A stretch of 49,298 nucleotides of DNA from a virus. Position numbers and translations under genes: made by a program. Each line of letters begins with the position of its first letter. The first letter of the stretch is position 1. The stretch is taken from the IMG/VR virus record IMGVR_UViG_3300031256_000002, positions 1 through 49,298 of that record. The stretch is one strand, 5' to 3'. Below, piece after piece: positions 39,024 through 47,216 of the stretch. The notes beneath the pieces were generated by a model, which was not told where the DNA came from, made no database searches, and worked only from the letters and a program-made list of their open reading frames with translations.

Positions 39024-41692
39024 TATTTTATCTCCTTTAATTCACCGAAGCTAAACCCGCAAGAAATATCTACAGGAAAAGAAACCATCTGTCCGTAGAT
39101 GTCTACAGGTTTTTCCATTTCAGTTTTGATAAGTTTAATCAAATCGGTTTTCTCGTCAGGCCAGGCTTCAAACAAAAGCTGATCGTAGATTTGTAAAATC
39201 ATCTGTGACTTGCATCCCCATTTTTCCATTGCGTCTTCAATACGTATCATAGCACGGTTGATAACATGCGCAATGAGTCCTTGAATTGGAGTATTGATCG
39301 CTTGTTTTTTTATGTCAGCATCAGAACCGTATAAGGTTCTAACAAATCCCATAGGTGTTGAGGTTTTACGCTCGGTTAAAGCAATACGCTGCTGTTCGTC
39401 AATCCACGCACGTTGAATCGGATGGGCCTTGAAATACGCAGTATTGATTGCGGTGAAATCCGACAAGGTCATCTTGATATCCGGACATTCGATCAGGATC
39501 TTTTCAAAAATCTCCCTGTCCGAACCACCATACTGTATGCAACCAAACTGGTACGTTTTCATTACCGCACGTTTTTGATCCCAATCCGGATCATCGGGAG
39601 TAATACCAAAAACAGCTTTGGTGTTGATGTCATGGATGTTCAGGTTCTTTTCGACAACTTCAATTAACATAGGATCTTTGGTGACATACGCTAGGGCAAT
39701 GAACTCTGCGTTTTTGTAGTCTGCCGAAACAAACTCAAACCCAGGTTCCGGAACAAATGCATCACGTAAAGACTTATCACGTTTTTTCGGCAGTGTTCCC
39801 AAGTTTGGTTTTGAAAACGCTGGCCGACCAGTAGTAGTGCCGATTAAGTTTATACTGCAATGAATCCGGCCATCACGACGGATCCATGAACTCAGTCCGG
39901 AATAATTTGAAATCAACGTGGCGATTCTGGTATGTTCAGTATACAAACTCAACCAAGCAAGTACAGAATTTATCTGCTTAATTTCGGTTTGGAACGTTGT
40001 GTTGTTTTTGTTTTTCAATTGCGCTATAGTTTTGAGTCGTTTGTTTAGATGATTTCGGTATGACATCAGATTTTGTTCATCAGTCTTTTGGTCTTTGGTT
40101 GTTTTTGTTTTACGTCCCTTAAATCCGTGTGGAATATATAACGGTTTGGTCTGTGATACTTTCACTTGTTCGATTAAATCTTGATGACACTTTGCTTTGA
40201 ATGCTTTTAAAGCTTGTTTAGGTTTGTTTGCTTTGTTGAGTTCAGCGATTTTCAATTCTCTAGCACGAAGCTTTGCTTTTGCAGTTACAAACTTCGATTC
40301 TTCAGAAGCAAACAAAAACAATCTAAGATCCGCAGCAGAAGCAAAGTTGAAACCGGCCGGGAGGTTACCAGTAGATCGTAATTTGATTTCAAGTTCATCT
40401 AAAATAGTTTGTTTTTTAGCAACCCACGCTCGGAGCTTCTTTTTGTCCAGTCTAATCCCACGTAACATCATGCGCACAAAAGGTTTAATGACTTTCAATC
40501 GTTCGTTATAATATAAATCTTCTAAACCAAGTTCTTTCAGATCTTCAAGTAAAGCTGGCAAAGCACGGAACAAAATCGTACAGTCGTCAAGGTTGTATGT
40601 GCGTAATTCCTCATCCGAAAGATTTATTGTAGAAACTTTTTTGTTCTTTAACGTACCCTTGTGATATGCGACATCCGCACATGTCGAGCCAATAAAACCT
40701 AAATTATGCGGGAGTTCCGGATTGATGACGTGGTGCAAAATCATTATATCGTGCATGATGTTGTCAAAATTCACCGAAATCCCTCGGTTTTCCAGTACAA
40801 ATGTATCAAATGCAGCATTTTGAAACAACAATGGATGTGTTGTAAGCAGATGTGAAAGTTTGTCTTTCGTTGATTGCAAGTTATCACCAAGCACATCGAC
40901 TCCGTATTGAGACAAAAACGGCACACAAGCAGCATTATATGTGTTGTTTGCAAGACCTGTACATATTATATCTGCTGTTGACTGATCAAAACCTCCACTA
41001 CCTTTGTTTGTTGTTTCAATGTCTACAGCTAACGGTGATCCATGTGGGAATAAACCAAGCACGTCCGGATTGTTTGTGATCTGATACTGTTTTTTTGGAT
41101 ACACTTCACGACCGCCATCAGAGATACGTTTGATTTTGGCTCCGTCGGCAGCCCAAACCGCGAACGTTTGTGGGTTGTGCTGGTTGTAACCCAAATACGA
41201 CGGATGAAATGTAGGAATCACAACCAACTTTAAACCATGTCCGGAGTAATCGTATACACTACCACGGGTTTGTAAGATCCCATCAGAGTCCGGAAAAAAT
41301 ACCTTCAACGCAGTATCACCGAGCACTGCTATGGTTTTGCATTGTGCTGTAACGTATGTAAGTTCTTCCCAAAAACCATCAGAGCAACATTGCATTGCTG
41401 TTTGTGCGTCACAGGATAGCAAGTCGTTTGCTTTCCGACGAGTATCCGGAGGTTTACAACCGAGCACGTTCATGACATAGCATTGATGTCGAGCAATTCC
41501 AGATTGTGCAAGCCAAACGTTCAAGAACTTCCCGGCCATGCCAACAAACGGACGACCTTCCAAAGCTTCTGATCGTCCCGGAGCTTCGCCAACAAGCACG
41601 ATCTTGGGATTTTCTGGACCCTCGCCAGCCACACGGCGGGAAGTACATAACGGACAGGTAGAGCATTTCGATTTCTTACGGGTATATCTCAT
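39023..41692 (-). CDS. fusion of uracil-DNA glycosylase and family A DNA polymerase
   Basis: 889 residues, ATG overlapping the upstream stop. Residues 28-185: family 4-like uracil-DNA glycosylase with VGEAPGRSE (35-42), GRPFVGMAGKFLN, MNVLGCKPP and HPSYL; Cys10, 13 and 16 plus later Cys could hold a 4Fe-4S cluster. Residues 220-385: 3'-5' exonuclease with DIETT, QNAAFD and YNLDD. Residues 390-889: polymerase with motif A DYKNAE (Asp658), motif B KTYQFGCIQYG, and motif C IYDQ (Asp837) instead of VHDE. This is the replicative polymerase; the glycosylase part probably screens for uracil. Confidence 0.85.
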   Translation of the reverse strand: MRYTRKKSKCSTCPLCTSRRVAGEGPENPKIVLVGEAPGRSEALEGRPFVGMAGKFLNVWLAQSGIARHQCYVMNVLGCKPPDTRRKANDLLSCDAQTAMQCCSDGFWEELTYVTAQCKTIAVLGDTALKVFFPDSDGILQTRGSVYDYSGHGLKLVVIPTFHPSYLGYNQHNPQTFAVWAADGAKIKRISDGGREVYPKKQYQITNNPDVLGLFPHGSPLAVDIETTNKGSGGFDQSTADIICTGLANNTYNAACVPFLSQYGVDVLGDNLQSTKDKLSHLLTTHPLLFQNAAFDTFVLENRGISVNFDNIMHDIMILHHVINPELPHNLGFIGSTCADVAYHKGTLKNKKVSTINLSDEELRTYNLDDCTILFRALPALLEDLKELGLEDLYYNERLKVIKPFVRMMLRGIRLDKKKLRAWVAKKQTILDELEIKLRSTGNLPAGFNFASAADLRLFLFASEESKFVTAKAKLRARELKIAELNKANKPKQALKAFKAKCHQDLIEQVKVSQTKPLYIPHGFKGRKTKTTKDQKTDEQNLMSYRNHLNKRLKTIAQLKNKNNTTFQTEIKQINSVLAWLSLYTEHTRIATLISNYSGLSSWIRRDGRIHCSINLIGTTTGRPAFSKPNLGTLPKKRDKSLRDAFVPEPGFEFVSADYKNAEFIALAYVTKDPMLIEVVEKNLNIHDINTKAVFGITPDDPDWDQKRAVMKTYQFGCIQYGGSDREIFEKILIECPDIKMTLSDFTAINTAYFKAHPIQRAWIDEQQRIALTERKTSTPMGFVRTLYGSDADIKKQAINTPIQGLIAHVINRAMIRIEDAMEKWGCKSQMILQIYDQLLFEAWPDEKTDLIKLIKTEMEKPVDIYGQMVSFPVDISCGFSFGELKEIK

Positions 41693-41847
41693 TTTGTGCG
41701 CTCCCCCTCTCTTCGTGATTTCCAGTTTGAAAAATCAATATCACAACTCGCGCAGGGTTCTCTGTCCATATCTAATCGGGTATACTTACAATTAAAACAA
41801 TGGATTTCCTTTTGTTTTGTTTTATCTAATGGCATATTGTCTTTCAT
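41689..41847 (-). CDS. small zinc-ribbon protein
   Basis: 52 residues, ATG 41847, with ATGA overlaps to both neighbours including the polymerase start. IHCFNCKY near 16-22 and PCASCDIDF near 31-39 give two CxxC pairs. Basic C terminus. Coupled to the polymerase, so a possible accessory factor. Confidence 0.6.
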   Translation of the reverse strand: MKDNMPLDKTKQKEIHCFNCKYTRLDMDREPCASCDIDFSNWKSRREGERTK

Positions 41848-42143
41848 TTACTTACCCCCTGCCAGATAGTTATGCATAGCAACACCAAACCAATCCCCCC
41901 AGTAATTATATTGGTTTGTTCAAGACGTTTGATTTCAAGTTTGTATGCAGCAGAAAGTTCACGGTAGTATTTTAAATCTGACAAAGCTAACAGTACATCT
42001 GTGAAATCTTGTTCGGTTAAAAAATATCCGTTAACACCGTTGTATGTAATTTGAATAGGTTCAGCATGTAATCTAACTGTTATTATACAAAGCAAACTAA
42101 CAGCTATCAATGATAGTATTTTCCACAAATTATTTTCATTCAT
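41844..42143 (-). CDS. membrane protein with signal-like N terminus
   Basis: 99 residues. Hydrophobic 7-27 (WKILSLIAVSLLCIITVRLH) with a possible cleavage after A-E-P, a polar coiled middle (YRELSAAYKLEIKRLEQTN) and a second membrane segment near the C terminus (ITGGIGLVLLCITIW). The layout may be a spanin or holin-type accessory. It overlaps the next gene by eight bases. Confidence 0.5.
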   Translation of the reverse strand: MNENNLWKILSLIAVSLLCIITVRLHAEPIQITYNGVNGYFLTEQDFTDVLLALSDLKYYRELSAAYKLEIKRLEQTNIITGGIGLVLLCITIWQGVSK

Positions 42144-42384
42144 CCCGGTTCTCCTTCCAGTCTTTTCTTGCGCTGTTAAACAAATCGATCTTTTCGTCTG
42201 GTTTTGCGGTTTTAATTTGTTTTTCCCTGGTAGTTCGCTGTTTGTTGAGTTCTTTTTTGATCTTAGGTAAATCGGAGTTGTTGAATCTTGAAAATGTCTT
42301 TTTTAACCAAGACAAAACTTTGATTCCTCCAAAACCAATCAAACCAAGACCTGCTATGGTTGTTATAACTTGTAGTATGTCCAT
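42136..42384 (-). CDS. membrane-anchored coiled-coil protein
   Basis: 82 residues. N-terminal membrane segment about 5-26 (QVITTIAGLGLIGFGGIKVL), then a strongly charged helix (KKELNKQRTTREKQIKTAKP). Type II anchored coiled coil, as in inner-membrane spanins, though far from the main lysis cluster. It may form a pair with the preceding membrane protein. Confidence 0.55.
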   Translation of the reverse strand: MDILQVITTIAGLGLIGFGGIKVLSWLKKTFSRFNNSDLPKIKKELNKQRTTREKQIKTAKPDEKIDLFNSARKDWKENRDE

Positions 42385-42605
42385 TAGATTTCCTCCTCCT
42401 GTTTAATTTGTTCGTCAATGTATTCCAACCAGCATTCTTGACAAGTACGAGTACTGCATAAAGGTTGCGGATCTGGGCAACCACAATTAGTTCCTGTAAC
42501 ACGATCGCGTTCGATCAACCAATCAAATGCCCTAGCTTTTCGTTCAATCTGTACTAAATCATTTATGTCGTTTAAAATATCGTTATTGTTTGTTTCGTTT
42601 TCCAT
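42384..42605 (-). CDS. small Cys-rich protein
   Basis: 73 residues, one-base overlaps with both neighbours. Helical acidic N terminus, then NCGCPDPQPLCSTRTCQECW with six Cys, likely zinc binding, and an acidic tail. Function unknown. Confidence 0.6.
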   Translation of the reverse strand: MENETNNNDILNDINDLVQIERKARAFDWLIERDRVTGTNCGCPDPQPLCSTRTCQECWLEYIDEQIKQEEEI

Positions 42606-43162
42606 TATTTACCTCCATGGATTTTTTCTGCAAACATTGATTCTCCAGGCATCAAAACATTCCAGATTAGTTTTGATCGCTTGAAGAAATCAACAACTAC
42701 CGAATCAGTAAAGCTTGATAAATCAAGATACAGAAACGGTACTTTCGGTTCAGTGATAATTGCCGGTTCGACATGCGTTTGCGGGGTATACCAAAGTTGT
42801 TGGACCTGAAATGGAACCCATTTAGTCCCGGTTAGTTTGATAACCAAATGATCAACCATACTGTACCATGATCGGTAGCCAAAATCTGCTGGCATTTCAG
42901 CAATAATAACATGATGTTGATCACGAAGCGGTTTCAACAAACCTATCATTGTTGAATCTGTCGGAAGCTTTGAGCCGGTGATCAGAACATCTGGCTTGAG
43001 TTTCCGAGCAACGCTTGAACCATGCCCGCGTAAATCGAACAAAGCCCCCGCGATTTGATCAGTAGATAACTTCGGTGCGTTGATGTCGATATGGTATATC
43101 GGTGATCCTGCCAAAAGCCCTTGTTTGATGTTGGTATATGTGATTGTTATTGGTTTGCTCAT
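42605..43162 (-). CDS. hypothetical alpha/beta protein
   Basis: 185 residues. Alternating strands and helices: IYHIDINAPKLSTDQIAGAL, KPDVLITGSK, LLKPLRDQHHVIIAEMPADF, MVDHLVIKL. The arrangement vaguely recalls the second half of QueE-type radical SAM proteins, but no CxxxCxxC motif is present and no other queuosine gene is seen. I regard it as unknown. Confidence 0.55.
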   Translation of the reverse strand: MSKPITITYTNIKQGLLAGSPIYHIDINAPKLSTDQIAGALFDLRGHGSSVARKLKPDVLITGSKLPTDSTMIGLLKPLRDQHHVIIAEMPADFGYRSWYSMVDHLVIKLTGTKWVPFQVQQLWYTPQTHVEPAIITEPKVPFLYLDLSSFTDSVVVDFFKRSKLIWNVLMPGESMFAEKIHGGK

Positions 43163-43329
43163 TGTGCAGGATCCTCTTTACGTGTTGCATTTAGATATGT
43201 GGCTTTTTCTTTCTGCAACACAGACATTGCCATTTCGATCATGCCTAATATTTCTACATTAGTACCTGTTATATTTGTAGATATACCAATTTTATTATGG
43301 CCTTCTTTAAGTTCGATTAATAATTTCAT
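43159..43329 (-). CDS. small hypothetical protein
   Basis: 56 residues from ATG 43329 behind GGAGG. Beta start (KLLIELKEGHNKIGISTNIT) and helical end with MIEMAMSVLQKEKATYL. Overlaps both neighbours by four bases. No family recognised. Confidence 0.55.
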   Translation of the reverse strand: MKLLIELKEGHNKIGISTNITGTNVEILGMIEMAMSVLQKEKATYLNATRKEDPAQ

Positions 43330-43718
43330 TTTACTTCCTCCTTTGGTTGGGCTGGTAAATACCACCAGTATTTTGCTTTTTGCGGGAAATCAGAATCGTC
43401 GGTCCATCGATTTATACGATGATCGAAAAAACCTATTTCCCAACATTTGTCTAGACCAAGGACTAAAACATCAATACTCCGATAATGAGAGATGTCTGAA
43501 TCTGGTGGTATTTCAGAAGCTAAATGTGGTGTGTTGTATTTTGCTTCGGATACAACCAATGGCAAATTTAACAACTCATCGATTTGGTCTTCGTCCTCAG
43601 GTTTTATATCACAATTATCGACAATACAATCGATATCACTGCGATCAAAATCGTTAATTAGTTCTGTTAAAAACCCCAAATATTTATTCTTTAATTCGTC
43701 AGTCAATTTTTCCTCCAT
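43326..43718 (-). CDS. acidic protein with DUF551-like C terminus
   Basis: 130 residues, GGAGG upstream. The first 60 are acidic and helical. Residues 75-125 (SIDVLVLGLDKCWEIGFFD, then AKYWWYLPAQP) follow the DUF551 pattern seen also at 3351-3566. It is the first gene after the intra-operon terminator. Function unknown. Confidence 0.6.
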   Translation of the reverse strand: MEEKLTDELKNKYLGFLTELINDFDRSDIDCIVDNCDIKPEDEDQIDELLNLPLVVSEAKYNTPHLASEIPPDSDISHYRSIDVLVLGLDKCWEIGFFDHRINRWTDDSDFPQKAKYWWYLPAQPKEEVK

Positions 43719-43728
43719 TTTAGTTTGG

Positions 43729-43780
43729 TAATAAAAACAAAAAGAGAGAAGGAAGTTGAACTCCTTCCTTCTTCTCTCTT
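43729..43780 (-). terminator. rho-independent terminator after the SSB-like gene
   Basis: Minus strand: AAGAGAG/CTCTCTT (43774-43780 with 43742-43748) and AAGGAAG/CTTCCTT (43764-43770 with 43749-43755) form a 14-pair stem with a three-base bulge and eight-base loop, followed by TTTTTGTTTTTATT. It lies within the leftward block, so it should reduce expression of the polymerase cluster relative to the SSB-like gene, or be overridden by antitermination. Confidence 0.75.
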
Positions 43781-43793
43781 ACCAGATTAACCT

Positions 43794-44183
43794 TTACACT
43801 GCTGCAAAAAATTTTATGATCCGTGTATCAGAAACACCGTCTTTAGTTTTTGTTTTCAATGTAATTCCAGTGGTTTTCCCAACTATATCGTCGGTATCGA
43901 AGTCATCCGGATTGATGTTAAATGCCTGGCCAATCCTGTATAAATCCGTTTTGCGCTGCTTTTTCATCCATGCTTCATCAGCTCCTTCTACGTCTGTCGA
44001 AAACCAGAACATTGCGCCCTCACCGGCCCACTCTTGATCATCTGGTCCGTCAATTATGTCCATTAAAATTGTATAACCGTTACCGTTTGCAGATTCTTTC
44101 ACCTCACGAACTGTCGCTGTGAAATTCCCGTTTAACTCAACAGGCGCATAATCTTTCATTGTTGGTACATTTACTCTAGCCAT
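43794..44183 (-). CDS. SSB-like single-stranded DNA-binding protein
   Basis: 129 residues, AAGGAGG upstream. A single OB-like beta domain: LNGNFTATVREVKESANGNG, YTILMDIIDGPDDQEWAGEG, AMFWFSTD, then VGKTTGITLKTKTKDGVSDT and IIKFFAAV. Phage DUF669-type and other SSB-like proteins of this size lie next to Sak4-type ATPases. No acidic SSB tail is seen. The terminator directly downstream suggests high expression. Confidence 0.55.
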   Translation of the reverse strand: MARVNVPTMKDYAPVELNGNFTATVREVKESANGNGYTILMDIIDGPDDQEWAGEGAMFWFSTDVEGADEAWMKKQRKTDLYRIGQAFNINPDDFDTDDIVGKTTGITLKTKTKDGVSDTRIIKFFAAV

Positions 44184-44189
44184 TTAAGG

Positions 44190-44264
44190 CCTCCTTAAAA
44201 AAATAATATTATTTTGAACAAAGCAACGCTTTGTTTTTGAAACTAAATTGGTTTAAGTTTTTTG
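44190..44264. promoter_or_regulatory. short hairpins between two leftward genes
   Basis: ACAAAGC/GCTTTGT forms a seven-pair stem around 44219-44236, and AAAATAATATTATTTT is a perfect palindrome around 44199-44214. In the leftward direction the first stem lacks a direct U-run. It could be a weak terminator or processing site ahead of the SSB-like gene. Confidence 0.4.
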
Positions 44265-44516
44265 CTATTCTACTTTTTTCCAGTTTGTTACAACAATTGT
44301 TTTTTCAACCTGCTGCACTTCTGGAGCATCCTGAGCTTCATATTCGTTTTCCTGGTTTTCTGTTAAACCTTGTTCCCAATAAATTGAATAAAACTTGTTA
44401 TCGATTTTGACTATTGTCGTATTGGTTCTTGACCATCGCCGGTCTTCACCTACGATTTCGTCAACACCTTCACCGGCCCATTCGCGGACTTCTTCTTTTG
44501 TAAAATGTCTTGTCAT
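44265..44516 (-). CDS. small hypothetical protein
   Basis: 83 residues from ATG 44516 after AAGGAG. KEEVREWAGEGVDEIVGEDR and a beta-like WSRTNTTIVKIDNKFYSIYW. Acidic Gln-rich C terminus. The phrase EWAGEG also occurs in the downstream SSB-like protein, probably by chance. No family recognised. Confidence 0.6.
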   Translation of the reverse strand: MTRHFTKEEVREWAGEGVDEIVGEDRRWSRTNTTIVKIDNKFYSIYWEQGLTENQENEYEAQDAPEVQQVEKTIVVTNWKKVE

Positions 44517-44532
44517 AATTTTTATCTCCTTC

Positions 44533-45333
44533 CTATTTAAAATTTTTCGGATTAAAAATCTCATCATACGTTGGATTAACAATCTGCAATGGTCCAATGT
44601 AACCACGGATTTTTGCCGGAAAATTATTAACCGTCGTGACATTGACGGCCACTTTTCCGTTTGGTAAACGTTCTGAGTACAACTGCGCATCAAAATGTCT
44701 GCCTACTTCTTGACGGAACGAGCCAATGCACATGGGCATTCCAGCGATTCGACCAGACAGATCGTCTTTGTCTTTCTGGACCATAGCAGTGACATATATG
44801 TGCATCGGAAGCGCATCGATCAAAGTAAACAAGCTTTGTAATTTTGATTGTAGAACCCCATATTCGTCCCAGACTGGTTTGGCTTTTGTTGGATCTTTTT
44901 GCCGATCGATTGTCGGATCCCATAAACATTCGTCCATCAAAAATTGCGCTAATGTAGTCAATCCGTCGATCATAAGCGTTTTGTAACCTTCGGGATTAGT
45001 AACTAAACTTTCGAGCAAATTATAAAGGACTCTAAACAACGGGATTCGTTTTGTTTTATCCGGTGTGCTGATCTCGTGTTGATGAAAAGTATACACCATT
45101 GGATCGATTCCTGGCGGCAATCCACGCAAGCTTCCGTCAACGTCAATGATCACTGCTTTACCGGAACGCATTCCTGGACAAGTACCGCCTAGATACGTTT
45201 TACCGGTTCCGGTTTCACCGTAGACTATAATTTTATCTCGGTTTGCTGTCGGAAGTGACGACAGTTTTCGCGGAGTTCTCAAGTAACTCGGCGGGGGTGT
45301 TGGTGATGGCTTTGGTTGATTAGTTTGATTCAT
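44533..45333 (-). CDS. Sak4-like RecA-fold ATPase
   Basis: 266 residues. Walker A GETGTGKT at 39-46, IIDVDG strand at about 62, Walker B TLMIDG at 119-124, and YVTAMVQKDKDDLSGRIAGM further on, with a Pro-rich N terminus. This is the AAA_24 or Sak4 type of single-strand annealing recombinase found in phages next to SSB and exonuclease genes. Expected to work with the nuclease upstream and SSB downstream. Confidence 0.75.
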   Translation of the reverse strand: MNQTNQPKPSPTPPPSYLRTPRKLSSLPTANRDKIIVYGETGTGKTYLGGTCPGMRSGKAVIIDVDGSLRGLPPGIDPMVYTFHQHEISTPDKTKRIPLFRVLYNLLESLVTNPEGYKTLMIDGLTTLAQFLMDECLWDPTIDRQKDPTKAKPVWDEYGVLQSKLQSLFTLIDALPMHIYVTAMVQKDKDDLSGRIAGMPMCIGSFRQEVGRHFDAQLYSERLPNGKVAVNVTTVNNFPAKIRGYIGPLQIVNPTYDEIFNPKNFK

Positions 45334-45542
45334 TTTAAATTTTTCTCCTTCAATGCTGGTTGTGGATATTTACTATTCCAATGTGCTATTGCAAGTGCAA
45401 TAACTTGTCGCGAACGTAATGAACCACCCGCGAGCGAACAATAGTGGTTTATTATGTTCAGTTCTGCTTCAAGAGAATAAGTTAACTCTTGATTTGGTGT
45501 TGCTTCGAGCATACACAATGCTGTTTTTATATAAGCTCGCAT
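45330..45542 (-). CDS. small hypothetical protein
   Basis: 70 residues, stop overlapping the ATPase start. Helical with Ala, Leu and His (SLEAELNIINHYCSLAGGSL; SRQVIALAIAHWNS). Lies between the nuclease and the ATPase. A 13-codon frame between 45543 and 45581 may be a leader; not annotated. Confidence 0.55.
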   Translation of the reverse strand: MRAYIKTALCMLEATPNQELTYSLEAELNIINHYCSLAGGSLRSRQVIALAIAHWNSKYPQPALKEKNLK

Positions 45543-45581
45543 TTTATTTAACCTCCTTTGATTTATAATATGCTTGCATTG

Positions 45582-46424
45582 TCATTTAAATTCCTCCTTT
45601 AGTTTATATCCTAGCGGCATTCCGGATGCCTCGTGGGTAATACGACAGATTTCCTGGTAGTCACATTTGAAATTCGAGCCTTCAGTACAGCTAAAACACC
45701 GCGGATAGGACTCCTCTGGTGCATCGGATTTCAACTTGTAACTGATCTCATTGCACCAGTAACGCAGGTACTCTTCAAACCAAAGCAGATCTGAAGTCGA
45801 ACGGTATATTGGTGCTCTTCGTTCGATACGATGTACTCCACCGCGGGAGTAGAAAATCTCCGGAATAACTTCATGTAAATCGGTGTTGAATTTGCGATTC
45901 CAACCCCAAAGATACCCGGTAACTTGATCTGTTTGTGTGAGATTTCCTGCCACAGCATCCAGCGAATAACCAGTAGTTTTTATTTCAAACAAAATATGTT
46001 TGTTTGTGATACGATCAAAAAGCACACGATCGGGTTTGATTAAAAACTCAAAACCATCGACGTCTACACCGAGCATTTGATCGATCAGAACAGCCGATGA
46101 GTTTCGGTCTTCTGGATGGATTTCTTCAAACCATTTTTGAAATAATTTGAACCCTCGGTTGATCAGATCAGTATCAGTCAAACCTTCAAGAACTACAGTT
46201 GAGTCGTAAAGATTATATAAATCTTGTTCTGGATCTACCGTGATCGCTCCGGTCACAGCATGGAGTACTCTGCCCCAGGCTTGCTTTTGATTCGTTTCAG
46301 TTGGTATCCAGCGTTTCACATACCGAAACCAGAATGCGCGTTGGCATTTCTGGTAAGTCGTTAACATCGAATACCCACCACGTGGAATAAACGGTTGATC
46401 AGATTGGGTTTGATTTTGATTCAT
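45582..46424 (-). CDS. Cas4/RecB-like PD-(D/E)XK nuclease
   Basis: 280 residues, AGGAGG upstream. SMLTTYQKCQRAFWFRYV opening (Cys27), GRVLHAVTGAI, then motif II-III with IKPDRVL (Asp132) and FEIKTT (Glu147, Lys149), a Gln at about 167, and a C-terminal cluster CFSCTEG...KCDYQEIC that with Cys27 could bind Fe-S. Such exonucleases process ends for recombination. Location before the Sak4-like gene supports this. Confidence 0.75.
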   Translation of the reverse strand: MNQNQTQSDQPFIPRGGYSMLTTYQKCQRAFWFRYVKRWIPTETNQKQAWGRVLHAVTGAITVDPEQDLYNLYDSTVVLEGLTDTDLINRGFKLFQKWFEEIHPEDRNSSAVLIDQMLGVDVDGFEFLIKPDRVLFDRITNKHILFEIKTTGYSLDAVAGNLTQTDQVTGYLWGWNRKFNTDLHEVIPEIFYSRGGVHRIERRAPIYRSTSDLLWFEEYLRYWCNEISYKLKSDAPEESYPRCFSCTEGSNFKCDYQEICRITHEASGMPLGYKLKEEFK

Positions 46425-46425
46425 T

Positions 46426-46593
46426 TTATTCTTCCTCCTCGTAGTGAGCTTCTTGATGTAATTTGATCGCTGTTCTCCAACGGCAAATACAATCTTCTAA
46501 ATCTTCAATATTCTCTTCGTTATCGAAAGCATCACCAGTGAAAATACAAGAGTCAAGTTGGTTAAGTAGATCAATGAAATTTTTGTCAGCCAT
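46426..46593 (-). CDS. small acidic hypothetical protein
   Basis: 55 residues from ATG 46593 (one-base overlap with the preceding stop), ending at TAA 46426 just before the nuclease start. ADKNFIDLLNQLDSCIFTGD, then DLEDCICRWRTAIKLHQEA. Helical and acidic. No family recognised. Confidence 0.6.
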   Translation of the reverse strand: MADKNFIDLLNQLDSCIFTGDAFDNEENIEDLEDCICRWRTAIKLHQEAHYEEEE

Positions 46594-46802
46594 TATTTTT
46601 CCTCCTCGTACGTAATCATTACTCCACAGTTAATAATTTCAATATGTGGTTTTTTATCACCAACTAAATGCACAGTAAAATGAGATTTGTAAAAATATTC
46701 AGTTTCTTTGCTGTGATCTAATATAGAAATTACATCATTTTCACCTACAACAAAACAATATTTATCGTACACATCAAGGCTTTCTATAGTCTGTTTAGCC
46801 AT
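46593..46802 (-). CDS. small hypothetical protein
   Basis: 69 residues; beta-rich (DKYCFVVGENDVISILDHSK; HFTVHLVGDKKPHIEIINCG). Overlaps the upstream gene by eight bases and the downstream one by one base. No family recognised. Confidence 0.6.
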   Translation of the reverse strand: MAKQTIESLDVYDKYCFVVGENDVISILDHSKETEYFYKSHFTVHLVGDKKPHIEIINCGVMITYEEEK

Positions 46803-46980
46803 TAGTTTGCTCCTTTAGTTCAGCATCGATTTCGTCTCTGATATACCTGAGATCTTCAGGATCTGTTATGTTCCATTCTTTAATTGTTTCTCCACCTCCC
46901 CATGGCTTAGGTCCGGCAACTCTAAAATCATTGATTCTAAGACTATTACCTGCAACACCACTGCAATATTTTATGGTCAT
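46795..46980 (-). CDS. small hypothetical protein
   Basis: 61 residues from ATG 46980 (TAATG overlap), behind AGGAGG. Gly-rich centre RVAGPKPWGGGETIKEWNIT and an acidic C-terminal helix with DLRYIRDEIDAELKEQ. No family recognised. Confidence 0.6.
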   Translation of the reverse strand: MTIKYCSGVAGNSLRINDFRVAGPKPWGGGETIKEWNITDPEDLRYIRDEIDAELKEQTNG

Positions 46981-47216
46981 TATTCTTCCTCCTGGTCTGG
47001 TTGATCTAAACAATTCATATCAACGTCATCTGGTGTAATTAAAATCCCGTTGATTTTCGGAGATCTCCACATAAGTACGTTGTCTTTAGTTTCGATACCC
47101 CATAGGTCCAGGACAACTTGTGGTATTGTAATTCGTCCGCCTTTTGCGCCCTGAGCTTGAATTGAATAACTTCCTTTGCCAACTTTGAACCAGGTTTTTG
47201 GTATTTTACTTGGCAT
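46980..47216 (-). CDS. AbrB/SpoVT-like DNA-binding protein, candidate regulator
   Basis: 78 residues. KGGRITIPQVVLDLWGIETK followed by DNVLMWRSP and GILITPDD is the swapped-hairpin AbrB pattern (R.TIP..V...LGI..GD.L). Such proteins bind AT-rich or palindromic DNA as dimers. With the HTH protein at 34175-34708, it is a possible binder of the control-region dyads; untested. Confidence 0.55.
   Translation of the reverse strand: MPSKIPKTWFKVGKGSYSIQAQGAKGGRITIPQVVLDLWGIETKDNVLMWRSPKINGILITPDDVDMNCLDQPDQEEE

Noticed and set aside
42605-43162. QueE-type 7-deazaguanine enzyme
   Set aside because: The radical SAM CxxxCxxC motif is missing and no other deazaguanine genes are present; similarity is too vague.
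43121-43657. 178-residue open frame on the plus strand
   Set aside because: It lies antisense to three tightly packed leftward genes with good ribosome sites, has none itself, and its composition looks like a reversed coding sequence.
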